Shown here one piece after another: positions 1 through 13,200 of a stretch of DNA of 64,000 nt. Position numbers and translations under genes: made by a program. Location of the stretch: NCBI RefSeq assembly GCF_004210375.1, contig NC_134825.1, positions 72,779,558-72,843,557 of the forward strand, given 5' to 3'. Below the pieces are notes generated by a model. It was not told the origin of the DNA. It saw only the letters and a program-made list of their open reading frames with translations, and ran no database searches. How positions within the stretch are numbered: position 1 is the stretch's first letter; each line of letters begins with the position of its first letter. Origin of the DNA: Tachypleus tridentatus (lineage: Eukaryota > Arthropoda > Merostomata > Xiphosura > Limulidae).

Positions 1-706
1 AAAATTACTGTCATTCACTGTGTTTTTTATGTTTGATTTGAATTCAATAGCAAATGTCAAAAGCAAGCCAATTAGTCGCAATGCTAAATAACTTTATAAA
101 CTGTCTTTTTTTTTTCTACTTACGAATTTTTTTTAGGCGGGCGATGGATAAATAACTAATATTTATTCAAAGAAGACACGAATAAACATCTACTTTAAAC
201 GAAAGAAGAGTCTGATCTGCCATTACTGTAAAGATTCTTAAGACATATAGATGTTGAATTTTTCGTGTAATACATGTTCTTTATAATCAAAACGTTGTCA
301 TATAAAAATTAGGAAACACATTGTCCATGTTAAAACGAAACGAATACATTCATTTTATATTTTCACGGTGCATAAACACCATCCACCCAATCGATTCAAA
401 ACTATTCTCCTATCCATGTTAATAACAACAACAACAAAAATTATCTGAACATGAGTTGTCTAGAATAGGAACAGTATAAATCAATTGAAAACTTTCTTCT
501 TGGAAATGACTTGTTCTTGACCTGTCACAATCGGTGTTACAGTTGTGTTGTGGCCACAGCTTGGTGTTTCTCGTGGCAGTATATATTTATTATACTTTAA
601 AACTCAATTTCCTTGTAGCAATAAATCAACCTGTCAGGCCATTTAATACACTAGACGTTAAAACAACGAAATTTGTAAGAACTGAGCTATCGAACTTGAA
701 TGCGGC
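1..706 (-). other. Rho gene 3' UTR / downstream region
   Basis: AT-rich non-coding sequence after the Rho stop codon. On the minus strand AATAAA poly(A) signals are at 586-591 (about 116 nt past the stop) and 162-167. No other feature was seen. Confidence 0.5.
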
Positions 707-1237
707 TCATTTGAGAAAGCAACATAGTTTCTTCCACCAATTCTTTTTTCGATTCTTGGATTTAACTCTAAACATATGTCTGGTTTGCCAAGGGACATGT
801 AGAGTGTCTGAATATGCTAATTTCGAGAAAACAGACTTGTTTTTGGTACTAGTCCAACTTGTAGTCGTATTATCTGGTCTGATATTTTGAAGAGCAGTTA
901 AGATGGCCGTGTCGAACACTTCTTTGAGGTTTTTCTGGGTCAAGGAAGAACACTCGATGTACCCAACTGATCTCATCCAGTGGGACAGCTTACGGACTTC
1001 TTGTTCTGATACTGGTTGTTCCTGATAATGGGCGAGTTCGATCAACACCTTCACGTCTGTCCTCAAATCGCACTGTGTTCCTACCAGGAGGATAGGAGCG
1101 GTGGGACAGTGTCTTCTGATTTCTGGGAGCCATTTTTCTTTGATGTTGTAAAATGAGGTGGGACAAACTACACTAAAACATAATAGGAACACATCTGTGT
1201 TGAGATAGCAGAGGGGCCGAAGAGAGTCAAAGTCGTC
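707..1237 (-). CDS. RHOU: Rho GTPase coding exon 3 (C-terminal two thirds)
   Basis: The exon follows a polypyrimidine tract and CAG acceptor and starts [10 protein letters not shown]. It includes GTQCDLR, the Rho insert region (DVKVLIEL), [17 protein letters not shown], a basic linker and the terminal [10 protein letters not shown] before the stop. The linker between the GTPase fold and the tail is longer and more polar than in vertebrate RhoU. Confidence 0.92.
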   Translation of the reverse strand, partial: DDFDSLRPLCYLNTDVFLLCFSVVCPTSFYNIKEKWLPEIRRHCPTAPILLVGTQCDLRTDVKVLIELAHYQEQPVSEQEVRKLSHWMRSVGYIECSSLTQKNLKEVFDTAILTALQNIRPDNTTTSWTSTKNKSVFSKLAYSDTLHVPWQTRHMFRVKSKNRKKNWWKKLCCFLK

Positions 1238-4200
1238 CTGAAATAAAAAAAAAGGATTATATAGCCCGTGAAATAATGGTATCACTAGTAACCAGATTGA
1301 CAAATTGCTCGTGTTCAGCTGCTATTAAAAGAACTTAAGAATCCTCCCTGTAAGTAATAACAGCTAAGAAAAGTTTTAAAGTACTTATTAGGTAATTATG
1401 ATATGGTTATTTGGCAAACACAATTAGATACAGTACACACACTTTGAAACAACAATAAGTAAGATTATATTTATTGCACATAAAGGAACATCGCTGCAAA
1501 CAATGCCGTATATATTGTACATATTTTTACGAATTCTCAGTTGGAGATTACTGTTCTCCTCATGAGTTACAAGCGTATTGCCCAGAAACCCTCATCCCAA
1601 CACGAACTAAACCCAGCAGTCACCTGTAATTACTCAAACGTTCTATCATACACGTCACTAAAACCCAAATATACTCACTTATCCAAAAACACGACAAATC
1701 TAATCTAATCACATCTTTAAAGTGTTCCAGAATACCCATCCTGACTACAAATATTTTTCTCATAAGTATCATGTAGGCCAAAAAATATTCATTTGATCAT
1801 CCTCTATATACAACAACAACGTAAACCTAATCCTATTATCTTTCATCCAACATCCTCTCTATATTATTTTCAAACCTCTTTCTCACAGACTTCAAAGGAA
1901 AGCTAAATGTCCAGCTTGTTTTCTGTATATTTATTTTACACCCATGTAGCAAATCCTACTGCACCACATTGTAATCCCAACACATCCATCAACATATTCT
2001 ATCTCGTTCACATCAGTCACTTGTCATTCTTATGAACGAGAAAGAGAAGCAAAATAGTTTTTCTTTTAGATAGAATGAAATGGAATTTATTTTTATCAGT
2101 GAAACATAACTTGTATATACTTTCTTGCCAGTATGAGGCCTGAACCGATTTCATATAGTAATTACAATTACAATGAAATATAACAATGTTATTGAAAGTA
2201 TTGAGAAACTAGAGACAGTACTAATATCAAATGATAGACATCAAGACAGATTATATAATAATATGATATTATATAATAAATACAATGAACCTGAACAACA
2301 GACATGTAGTCATTTATAAGAAGAATGTTTCTTTGGTTCACAGAACTTGATGTTTGGAAAGAAGCACGAGGATCTGGATGTAGAAGTGATAAGGCTAAAC
2401 TAAAAGCTTGCGAAATGTGTTTACTTAGTTACGTATGTGTTTGATAAAAAAAAATGCTTGTTGTTCAATGCCAACCAGGTTTTGCTAAAAAAAAACACAA
2501 ATTACAATAGCAAGGAACGACGTGTATATATACCAATAAAACAATGTACAATTAATTGATCACAACAAGTTAACTACAAGGAACCACAATTCTGATGACA
2601 AAGAGTCATGTGGAACATACGTATAGGTGTTAAAAACAGATATGACTCAGGCTTGTATTTAATCTCTTTTGGCATAAACATATATCAACATCCGGTTTAG
2701 GGCTATAAATAACTGTCATGTATATAAAGTTATAAACACACACCGACAAACGGAAACAACACTTGTTTAGGTTTAAGCACCCAGATGTTCGTTTGTTCTT
2801 TCCTACCCATGAGTTACTTGCATGTTGATAATGCACATATGCACACTTGGGAAGTTGGCAAGTAAATGTTTGCAGCTGTCTTTCGTTATCTTCCTAGTGG
2901 TTAGTTTGTCAAACGATTAGAAGACAAGAGCTGTTGAAGAGTTTTCAGTGTACCATAGTAAGTGCAGTTTGAAACGTGTAGAGCTATTTATACAGACACA
3001 TAACAACACAACAATAATCTTCTCCCTGTGGCAAATCTATTTAAGTGACAAAAATAATGTACGGGAACTCAAACGTGTAGAACTACTCATTGTTATCGTG
3101 CCATTTCGTAACTGCGCAAGCAGTACTATGGCATAACATTATTTACTCATACGAACGTTAAAACATATTTAAATTAGCCAAAGTTTCCGTTTTAAAAAGA
3201 CGACCATTTCCCTAAAAGAACACGACAACAAAAAACAAACAAACAGAATTTTGAATTGTATCAGCAGAAATACTTCGTAAAACTACACAAAACAGCTATT
3301 TCAGAGGCTTAATATCAAGTAACAGTGTTTGTTAAAATTGAGGATTAACGGAAACAATATTTCTTTTATGTTCCTTGGAATTCACAAAAAGTAACAAAAT
3401 AGCTGTCTCAGAACAGTGAACAAACTAGAAGTGCTAATGCATCAAGAGCAACATTTAAACTGACAACATTTATATAAAATTTATTTATGAGAAAATATAT
3501 TATTTTTGAATATTTTTTCTTCTGTACATATACATTTTTCCTTAAAAAATAAACTACTACAAAGCAAGATAGGAGAGAAAATGACGAAATATTTCAGTCC
3601 TAGTTTCTTACTTATTTAAAACTTCCATTAATCTGTAAAACGACGAGAACACATTTGTCAACAGATGTTACTTGTATCGTAGAAATATAAAGAAACTCAG
3701 GCTACAGAATAACACTCAACGACATAGGAATATCGTTTGGTTTAGGCTTTAATGACAAATAGATTTTACAGGATTACATTTCGAGATAAAAACCTTCTAA
3801 AGGTTTCAGATAAACTATAATAGAAAAAAGACGTAATTCTAAACATTGAACATGTTTCGAAGTAATCTGTAGAACAAACTTGTTTTTAATCTAAACATAA
3901 TGACTAGTCTAGGAAAAAGTAATTATACACTTAACGTTCCACAGACCTATGTCATTATGTTCCCTATTCCAATAAGCTAATTTTGATAATAAAGTAGAGG
4001 AAGCAAATAATTATTCTTTATCATGTTAATGTTGTTAGACAACTTACTATTAACAGTTATGTATTAACAACAAATGTGATGAATAAACTAAAACTGACAA
4101 TAATTGCCTATTGTGAAAAAACAACAACAGACAAATAAAAAATGCAACGTTTCTTCCGCCTTTCGACTGAATAATTTAGAAACACTGCCCTCTACACTTG

Positions 4201-7200
4201 TATTTTTTTTTACAACAGGAAGCTGCTTAAACAATCTATCAAAGAACAAGTGTGACATATGTCAAAAATGACAAACATCAGCAATGTATACCTGTGCATA
4301 CTTTGCAGTTGTCATGAAACAAAACAAACATTCCTTCTAAATATGAATACGTTAATTAGATTCACGAGGAAGATACGAGGTATGTTAAAAAAATACGCGG
4401 ACTGTTTGAATTGCGCGGCTCCAATTGGTTCCAGGGGAATCCGCTTGGTGTCGCTAGGTTCGCACAGATCAGCTGATTGCGACGCTATTTCCCGATTGCA
4501 GATATCTTCATTTGTGTATTAGCTACGCGTTTTTAAGTGAAGTGCGATTTTTTCGTTTGGCGGATCTCAGAATGAATGACCTGAAGGAGCAACGAGTTGC
4601 TGTGAAATTTTGTGTTAAACTTGGAAAATCTGCGACTGAAACTTTTGCTATGCTTAACACGGCTTACGGTGATGTTGCTATGAAGCGTACGGCATGTTTC
4701 AAGTGGCATGAACGTTTTAAGGATTGTCGAGAGTCCATTGAAGATGATGAGCGTCCTGGACGTCCTTCCACGTCAACTGACGACCCACACGTTGACAAAA
4801 TCAACACCCTGGTGCGGGCAAATCGACGTCTGACTGTCAGGGAGCTTGCTGAAGGGTGTGGGATATCAGTTGGATCTTGTTACGAGATTTTGACCGAAAA
4901 ATTGAAGATGCACCGCGTTGCTGCGAAATTTGTGCCACGCAGAACTCGTGAGTTTTTGGCCAAACACTCGATCACTGTTCTTCCACACCCCCCTACTCAC
5001 CTGACCTTGCTCCTTGCGATTTTTTCTTGTTCCCCAAACTCAAAAGACCCTTGAAAGGAAGATTTGAGACGATTCCCGAGATTAAGGCAAATGCGACGAA
5101 GGAGCTGGAGGACATTACAAAAGAAGCGTACTAGGACTGTTTCAACAAGTGGAAACACCGTTGGGATAAGTGTGTGCGTTGGGGAGGAGAGTACTTTGAA
5201 GGGGTCCCAGACCTGTAACTTCTAAATAAAGTACATTTTGTTTTACGACGTCAGTCCGCGTATTTTTTGAACAGCCCTCGTATAAATTTTAAAAGAGTGT
5301 TGATAAAACAAAATAAAAGGAAATCCTCAATATCATAGTTATTGAAATTCTTTTCAGTAGGATTTGAGTAAATTAATCTCAGACCTTTTGGTTAGCTATA
5401 CTTATGGTCCCCAACAATACCAAATGTGGTGCGCATGTACACCAGATTCAATTTTATTTCTCCTAAAGATCTCTGACAGCCTAGCCTCAAATTAAAATTT
5501 GAAATACTCTTAGATAGAATTGGAATAGATCTACCTAGGGGACCTTGGGCTTAGGTCAGATAATCAACCTAAATGATTTGACCTTTTGTTTGTTTTTGAA
5601 TTTCACGCAAAGTTACACGAGGGCTATCTGCGCTAGCCGTTCCTAATTTAGCAGTGTGAGACTAGAGGGAAGGCAGTTAGTCATCACCACCCCCCGCCAA
5701 ACTTGGGCTACTCTTTTACCAACGAATAATGGGATTGACCGTCACATTATAACGTCCCCGCGACTGAAAGGGCGAACATGTTTGGCGTTACGGGAATGCA
5801 AACCCGCGACCCTCAGATTACAAGTCGGATTTGACTTCCTGAGTCCAAAAACAAAATTAGTTCTCAAATTTGTCAAGATATGACGGAGTGTTGAGAGAAC
5901 TAAAATTTGTACTCGGAAAACTCCAAAAGCCTTTCTATGAGATTCTGTGTAGGGGCTGAAAACATACTACCAGTAAGAACTGGGACGTTTTGAGCGACCC
6001 TAGTGGTTGTATTTTGTAGCAAGATATACCAGCACTCTTAGTTTAGAGTGATCGTAGATTTCAGGGAAGTTTTGGCTCTCTAGGACTAAAGACCTTTAAT
6101 TACGCTACAAGCTAATGACAAAAAATACCTAGGAAATTCATGACGTCATGTATGAACTGCGTCATAGTTCTAAGAACTAATGTAAAAGGGCTAAAACTAA
6201 CAATGCACGCTAGTAAATATTTGATAATTCGTAGAACCGAGAAATAAATTTAAAATTATAAAGAATCTGGCAAGGAGTACTTTCAAAGATTGATAAAAAT
6301 TTCAACACCATGTTCATTTCGTGTCCTTGTGAAATAATTAAATCATTCTACGTAATAGCTATAGGAGATGAATCTCAGAAGACTTTAAAAACTGTTAAAA
6401 AGTAATTACTAGATACCATAATACCTCAGAATTTAAGTTCAGACATCACAGAAGCTAAGTTTCTTTTTAAATGTAAATTGGTCATTTTGCATGCTTTTCT
6501 TAATTATCCTGATCAGGACAATACTGTTGGATAAAGGTGTAATGTTTATTATTATTATTTTCATCTCAAACTTTTAAACTAGCCGTAAGCTAATAGTATT
6601 TATTTAAATTAACAAAACTTATTTTTCTCTGCTTTATTATTTTGGGTAATTAAATTATAGGAATATACTTAACAATGTTATTTTGTAGCCTGCAAAGTGC
6701 ATAATATTTCAAGTGATTTATTGCATATGCACGCTTTACTGACGTCAAGAAGAACAAATTGGAGTGTTAAATGCCCATTACGTGACGTCATTATAGTGTC
6801 TACCGACTGAAAAGCAGCGCACTGTCGTATTGTGATTCGAGTGGTTGAAAGAGGTGATCTCTCCAAGCAGCTTTCTTCCCTCTTTGGGGAAAAACAAACA
6901 ATCATAAAATTAGTATTTTTTATTCAATTCTATATCGCTATTCTCTATAGCTCAAAAGTAACACGTAAATAAATTATTTAGTAGTCTCTGATGTAGCCCC
7001 CTAGCGGTAAGTTTATGGATTTAAAACATTGAATTCGTTTCGCTGCGGTGGACGCAGTGAAGAAAGTCTATTTCGTGGCTATCCAATTAAAAATGTTTGG
7101 TAACGTCCAATCATAGTTAGACAGTCGGGATCGAGGAATTTGTTTTCGTTGGTATCTGAGAAAACAAGACAGAGATTTGATTATCACAGGGTTCAGTGGC

Positions 7201-10200
7201 AGAATCTTGGTATAGTTCTTCGAATAGACGGCTGTTGTGAGCATATTTACAAATTCTAGTTATTTTTGTAAAATCTGCTTGTTCGTAATATCGAATGTGA
7301 ACTGTTACACGTACATTGAACACTTAAAAATATTCATATTCGGACTTTAATGGAAAACAACTATCAAGCAACTTATCTTTTTTTTGCAGTTGCTTTTCAT
7401 TTACTCTTATTTATTATAATTTTTGAATAAAAGTACATTTATTAAGAATGTTTGTTTGTTTAAAATTAAATACAAAAGCTACACAATGAGCTAACTGTGC
7501 CCTGTCCATCACGGGTATCGAAACCCGGTGATAACGATGCGAGTCCTCAAACAAACCGCTGGGGAGCTTATCAAGATTGTTTCGTATCTTTGCCCGATTG
7601 ACTTAGAGTGTGAGTTTGGGATTATTATAAATCTCTGAATCTAACATACTATTGCAAATAACAGTGATAATACCCAGTTCATAATTTAATGAATTTTAAT
7701 TAACATACGTTTTAATTTTCTATTATATTACCCCCCTCCAGTGGCTCAGTGGTATATCTGCGGACTTACAACGCTAAAAACCGGGTTTTGATACCCGTGG
7801 TGGGCAGAGCACAGATAGCCCATTGTGTAGCTTTGTGCTTAATCCAAAACAACATCTATTGTATTAATTCACGACCTTAACCATTTGTATTTAGATTGTT
7901 ATACAGAATTATCTTAATTTATAAATTACTTAATAAAATTATTTTAGTTGTTATAAATATGTACACATATTTTGTTTACTTTTATTAAGTTCCTAATAAA
8001 CTAACTGAAGTTATTTAAAAAAAGATGTTTCTTGAAGTTAACCAAAATAACTCAAACCACCAGATTTACACAAACAAAACGAATTTACTTAACTGAATTT
8101 GTTTGAGGTAGTTAACTTCATTTAATAAGTTTATTAAAGCATTCGACAGAGAAGCCAGTGCCCTGAAATAAAGAACAACAAAAAACGGAGAGTCAAGAAC
8201 CCAAACTGGAATTGTCCATATGAATAATTCATGTCAACTGTGTACAAGATATCTAAAAGCTATAGAAAACAAAAAAAAAAAAATATTAAGTTCAAATTCC
8301 CAGGAAAGAAGGGAATTTATGGAGCTCTTAAGATTCATTCACCGAGATACTGTTCCCGTGTATCAGACCCTTATATGATACTGAACAAACATCGTTCAGA
8401 TTATCGCTATATACTAGTTACATTTTTAACAAAACACTGACCCTAACAAAATACACAAGATGTTTTTCGATATATTTAAACATCAGACCCGAAATAATAT
8501 GGGGTTATTGGTACATGAAATGCGAGAATTAGTGCTTCTATGTCGACCAGAAATATAATACGCTACGATACACAGTCGAGAGAGATGTTACTATTGTAGG
8601 TAAATGACGTTCCAAGTGTCAACAAGTATTGAAAACAGGACAGCAGCTTCCAACGTTCATATGAATGGCAGCTATACTGAACGGATGCAGCACTTATAAC
8701 ATCGTATGCATTTCCGGTGGCCAGGGATTTGTATTTCCCGTCATGTCGCTTAAAGAATATTTTTTTTTATCAAGAAACCACGTAATAAACTGATGTTTAA
8801 ATATGTCAAGATACTTTATAAAACATCTCACATACACACAAACATTTATATAAACATAGCCATCTCAGTAACGTTCTACAGCTGGCATTTCAAACTTGTT
8901 TTGTATTAACACTAAAAGGGGTGATCTAAATCTTCATTTTGGTATAGTCAACTTCATATAACTTAAGATCGTTTTACATCATAACCTTTCCTTGAATTCC
9001 ACATTTTATGTGTAACCGTGTGATATTCTAAAATATTGTAGCTTGGAATACACAGCTTAATGTAAAATTTAGGACATTCGATAACACCGAGTTCTTCAGA
9101 AAGCCTTTTATTCATAAAATTACAAAAATATTATTTTTAATTTATTCTGAAAATCACCGTTTTCTATCTGTACGCTAGTTAACACGTTTAATAAAACCAT
9201 GATGTAATACTCAGAGAAGCACTTAGGACAAGATATATTTCCACAATGTTCGTTCACGACAAACCAGCCACAACCCATGAAAGATTTTCAAACAAGTAAT
9301 TTTTTGAGTAATTCAAGCGTAACTTTTCAAGCTTCTGTAATCGTGTAAAAAAAAAGTAACGTTCTGTTTTGAATTATTACGAAAACAGTAAAATGTATTT
9401 TTACAACTCAAAAGGTATCTTATGCTCAAAAAGGTAAAAGGATTTGTGTGTCAAATAAGAAGGGAAAACAAATAACCCAGATAAAGTGTAACGAATTTAT
9501 CACAGAATCAGAGATTAATTTCAAAATGGCGTAAAATAGGCCAATAAGATAGTATTACCAAAAACGAAAACAAGAAATTAGGAGAACAAAAGGAACCCTA
9601 ACAAGGGCTTCAGTTGTTTTTCACTTTGTTTAAGTCATGTCTAGTATATTTCATATTTTTACATTTCCACACAAATTTAGTTCATTTAATTACTTCTGTT
9701 CCGTAATATTTGTAAACTAAAACTAATTAAGTTTTTACGATTTGGATAATATGTAGAAACAAAGGCCAACAACTATTGTAATATCGTTTCATCTAATATA
9801 TCCGGTATCAGTTTAAATAACGAAACACTGAAATGTCCTGATAAAAGTGAATTTTATTGCAAAAATGTATCATACAATAACCGTTTCTATCACTTAAGTC
9901 TTAAGGATTTACACGATATACTTTTAGAAATTAAAAAGAGATTAGCACATTTATTACGACGTGACTAAATCTGTTTTAGTAAGTTGGTGAATTGCTAAGA
10001 TATGTAAGTCTTCAAGTAATACTTCATACAATATATCCAATTAGATATCGTACTGTTTATTTCTTGAACTACTAACTAATAAGAGCCCTTTCAATCGTTC
10101 CCATTTGAGGAAAATTAGTTTCTCGTAAACCAAGTAGCAAACAGGTAAACATTTCAAAGGTTTTCTCTAAAAGCGCACTTTTCAGTTTACCTAGGCAGAA

Positions 10201-13200
10201 CTCTTGTCTAGTTCTAAAATTATATATACAAGTTCTGCATACAAATAAAAATAGTTTTATAAAACTTACCACATTGGGCTATCTGTATAGTCCACCGAAG
10301 GGAATCGAACCCCTGATTTGAGCGTTATAAATCTGTAGACTTACCTCTGTACTAGCGGGAGACATAAAACTTTCCCCAAATATAAAATTTACAAAATGTT
10401 TCACCACTAACTACCTAGTTGATATTACTGAATTTCTCGCATAAGCAAGACTAAATAGATTGTTACATTTAAGACTGATCTTACTTATGAAAACATACAT
10501 GAGAATAGAAATCTTAATATCACGCAATTACAAATAGGTCTTCCTTTTACACCATTTGTATGTGTGGATAATGTGACCTTTAAAATGTTGATGATAGCGA
10601 CAGACGCTAATACAACTAATTATAAACATTTTTATTAACTTCATAACTCAAATAACTGAAGTAAGCCCGGCATGGCCAGGTGGTTAAAGCACTCAACTAG
10701 TAATTTGAGGATTGCTGGTTCGAATCCCCGTCACAAACATGCTGGCCCTTTCAACCATTGGAGAGCTATAATGTTAAGGTCAATCCCACTATTTGTTGGT
10801 AAAAGAGTAACCCAAGAGTTGGTGGTAAATGATGATGACTAGCTGCCTTCAAACTAGTCTTATACTGCTAAATTAGGGACGGTTAGCACACATAGCCCTC
10901 GTGTAGCTTTGCGCGAAATTCAAACCAAACAAGATAACTGAAGTACATTTTTAATATCTCACACAAATCGTAAGACTGGTAATTTAACTGTTACACCAAA
11001 AACATAGCACACATATTTTAAGCGGTACATAACGATCACAGAACATAATTGTTCTTACGTTCGAAGAAATAAACACCGACGTTACAAAAAAAAAAAAACA
11101 ACAACAAACGACAACCCAAGTTCTGCATTGAGCTCAGTAGAGACACGAGTTGTTTTTTTTTAGGCAATTATTTTAGCTTCCTCATACATTTAGGGAATTA
11201 CTGATATTAGTAATCAGTTTAGGCGATTTTTATGTTTAGTAGGAATTATTGGAAAAAGTATCCAAACGTTTGTGGAGATAATGAAAATACCACATTAAAT
11301 GAGCTCTTGTAAGAACGCTGAATGAATTTAATAATAATTTCATATCAGAGTAATCAGGTTTTATATTGAGACACCAGTGAAGGAGTTGATTCAGTAATCT
11401 TGCAGAACCACTTCTGGAACAACCAAGTCAGTGAACACCCTTACAAATTACCAAACTTAACAAGTTAGGCTCGTTGCTATATATATTTTCCGGTTTTTAA
11501 TACCACATCGTCGCTTGCCAAGAAATCGAAGAGCTTTTACTGTTGCTAGGTGGAGTTCACACGAGATTTATATCGTAATTTTGTTAGCGTTAAATAGCAA
11601 ATTTAAAAAACTACATATATATTCAAATGTGAAAATTGTGTCTGTATAAAATAGGATAAAATTGTATTTCTTGTATTTCAACAGAAAAGAAAAATACCAC
11701 AAAAATAATCTATTTTGAACATACTGTGAAAGCCAATATAACAAATAGCAGCAATATGATGTATCATATATATGATAATTTCCACCACAAGTTCATGTGT
11801 AAAACAGTCACATATATCACTAAAATATAACTCCAGCGAGTTTGAATTCAAATAATGTTTTGGAGATGCTCTAAATGCTATTAAAGTAAAATAACCCTCG
11901 TCTCTATCCCCAACAATAACACCTTGTTGTACGAGAAAAACTGACTGTTTGACGTGAAAAAACTGGTATGCATGACGTTTGCTAACATTATTTTTAGGAA
12001 TTTATCATGGAGATATTTTTTGTCTAGTTATTTTAATTTTGTCTTTGATATGCACACATTCGAATATTAAATTCGCATTACTACTTTTAGTTAAGAAAAC
12101 GTAACAAATTTAAGACAACAGAGGCTTATTACCTAGTACCTTGCTAGGATACAAAAAATTTTACTTCGTATTACTTCCAGTCCCAACGAACTGAGGCCAA
12201 AGTCGATACAAATTCTAGTGTGAACGACCTAGTGCTGTTTATATATATATAGAGACATACACGTGTATATGCTGCGTAACTTAGAGTGCTTGAAAAATGA
12301 ATATACTTCGAACATTCCGAAATGTGGTCCAGACACTAATAACCAGTTAGCATTATCGATCATTAAAACGTGCATTCCTATCTCTTCTTCAAGACACCAG
12401 AATCTTGACAACAAGGATGCCAACAAGCAACTAGTTATTAAATTTTTAAAATAAATTGTTCTCCCTGCAAAAAAGAATCACCATACAGTCTTTGTTCGTT
12501 ACTGCTGTGTTGACAAAGAAGCCGTCTGCTCTAAAGAAGAGGTTCCCAAACTGAAATCACGACCTACTGATTTGTTGTGCATTACCTTTCGGTGGGAGAT
12601 GGGGAAGAAGCAAGAAAAGACAAAATAAAACATAAACTTAGTTTTATTTCGAAACTATTTATGAAATAATTATCGTAAATGTTCGTTTTTCTTAAATCAA
12701 AAACAGGAAATTAAAGAACATTATTTGACGTTTCCAAACTTTCTAAACTGTAGTAAAACCAGGTGTCGCTTGCTGTATGTAACAAATTGCCTTCATTCAT
12801 AACAGCTGCAGCACTATTTTCACCAGTTTTACTCAGACTATACGCGCGTTCTGCAGTATATATCACCTGGTGTGTTGTAACCTTGTCAGCAGTCTTCTTA
12901 GCCAAAGGATTCCTCGCTAACCCTTATAAAGTTGTGGCTTCAATTACCTTTCTACGAAGCAAGATCGCAGCTGTTTGCATACATTCATATATTATACACC
13001 TGTGATTGTACTCAGCGTTATCTTATTACAGAAACAGTACTTCAATGACATGCAAGGTGCATATAGTTTAACGAACTTGCAAATAATATATGCCAGAAGT
13101 TAAACTGTTTAGAATTTCCATACACCTATTGTCATTTAGACACGAACTTCCAGAAAAAACTTGAACTCCTAAATATTTTCTAAACTAATCTTATACTAAC

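Noticed and set aside
534-890. 118-codon plus-strand frame
   Set aside because: Antisense to the Rho C-terminal exon and its 3' UTR; the minus frame has clear GTPase motifs.
4259-4573. Open frame of 87 codons running into the mariner left end
   Set aside because: It spans the TA/terminal-repeat boundary and untranslated leader of the element; no protein family resemblance.
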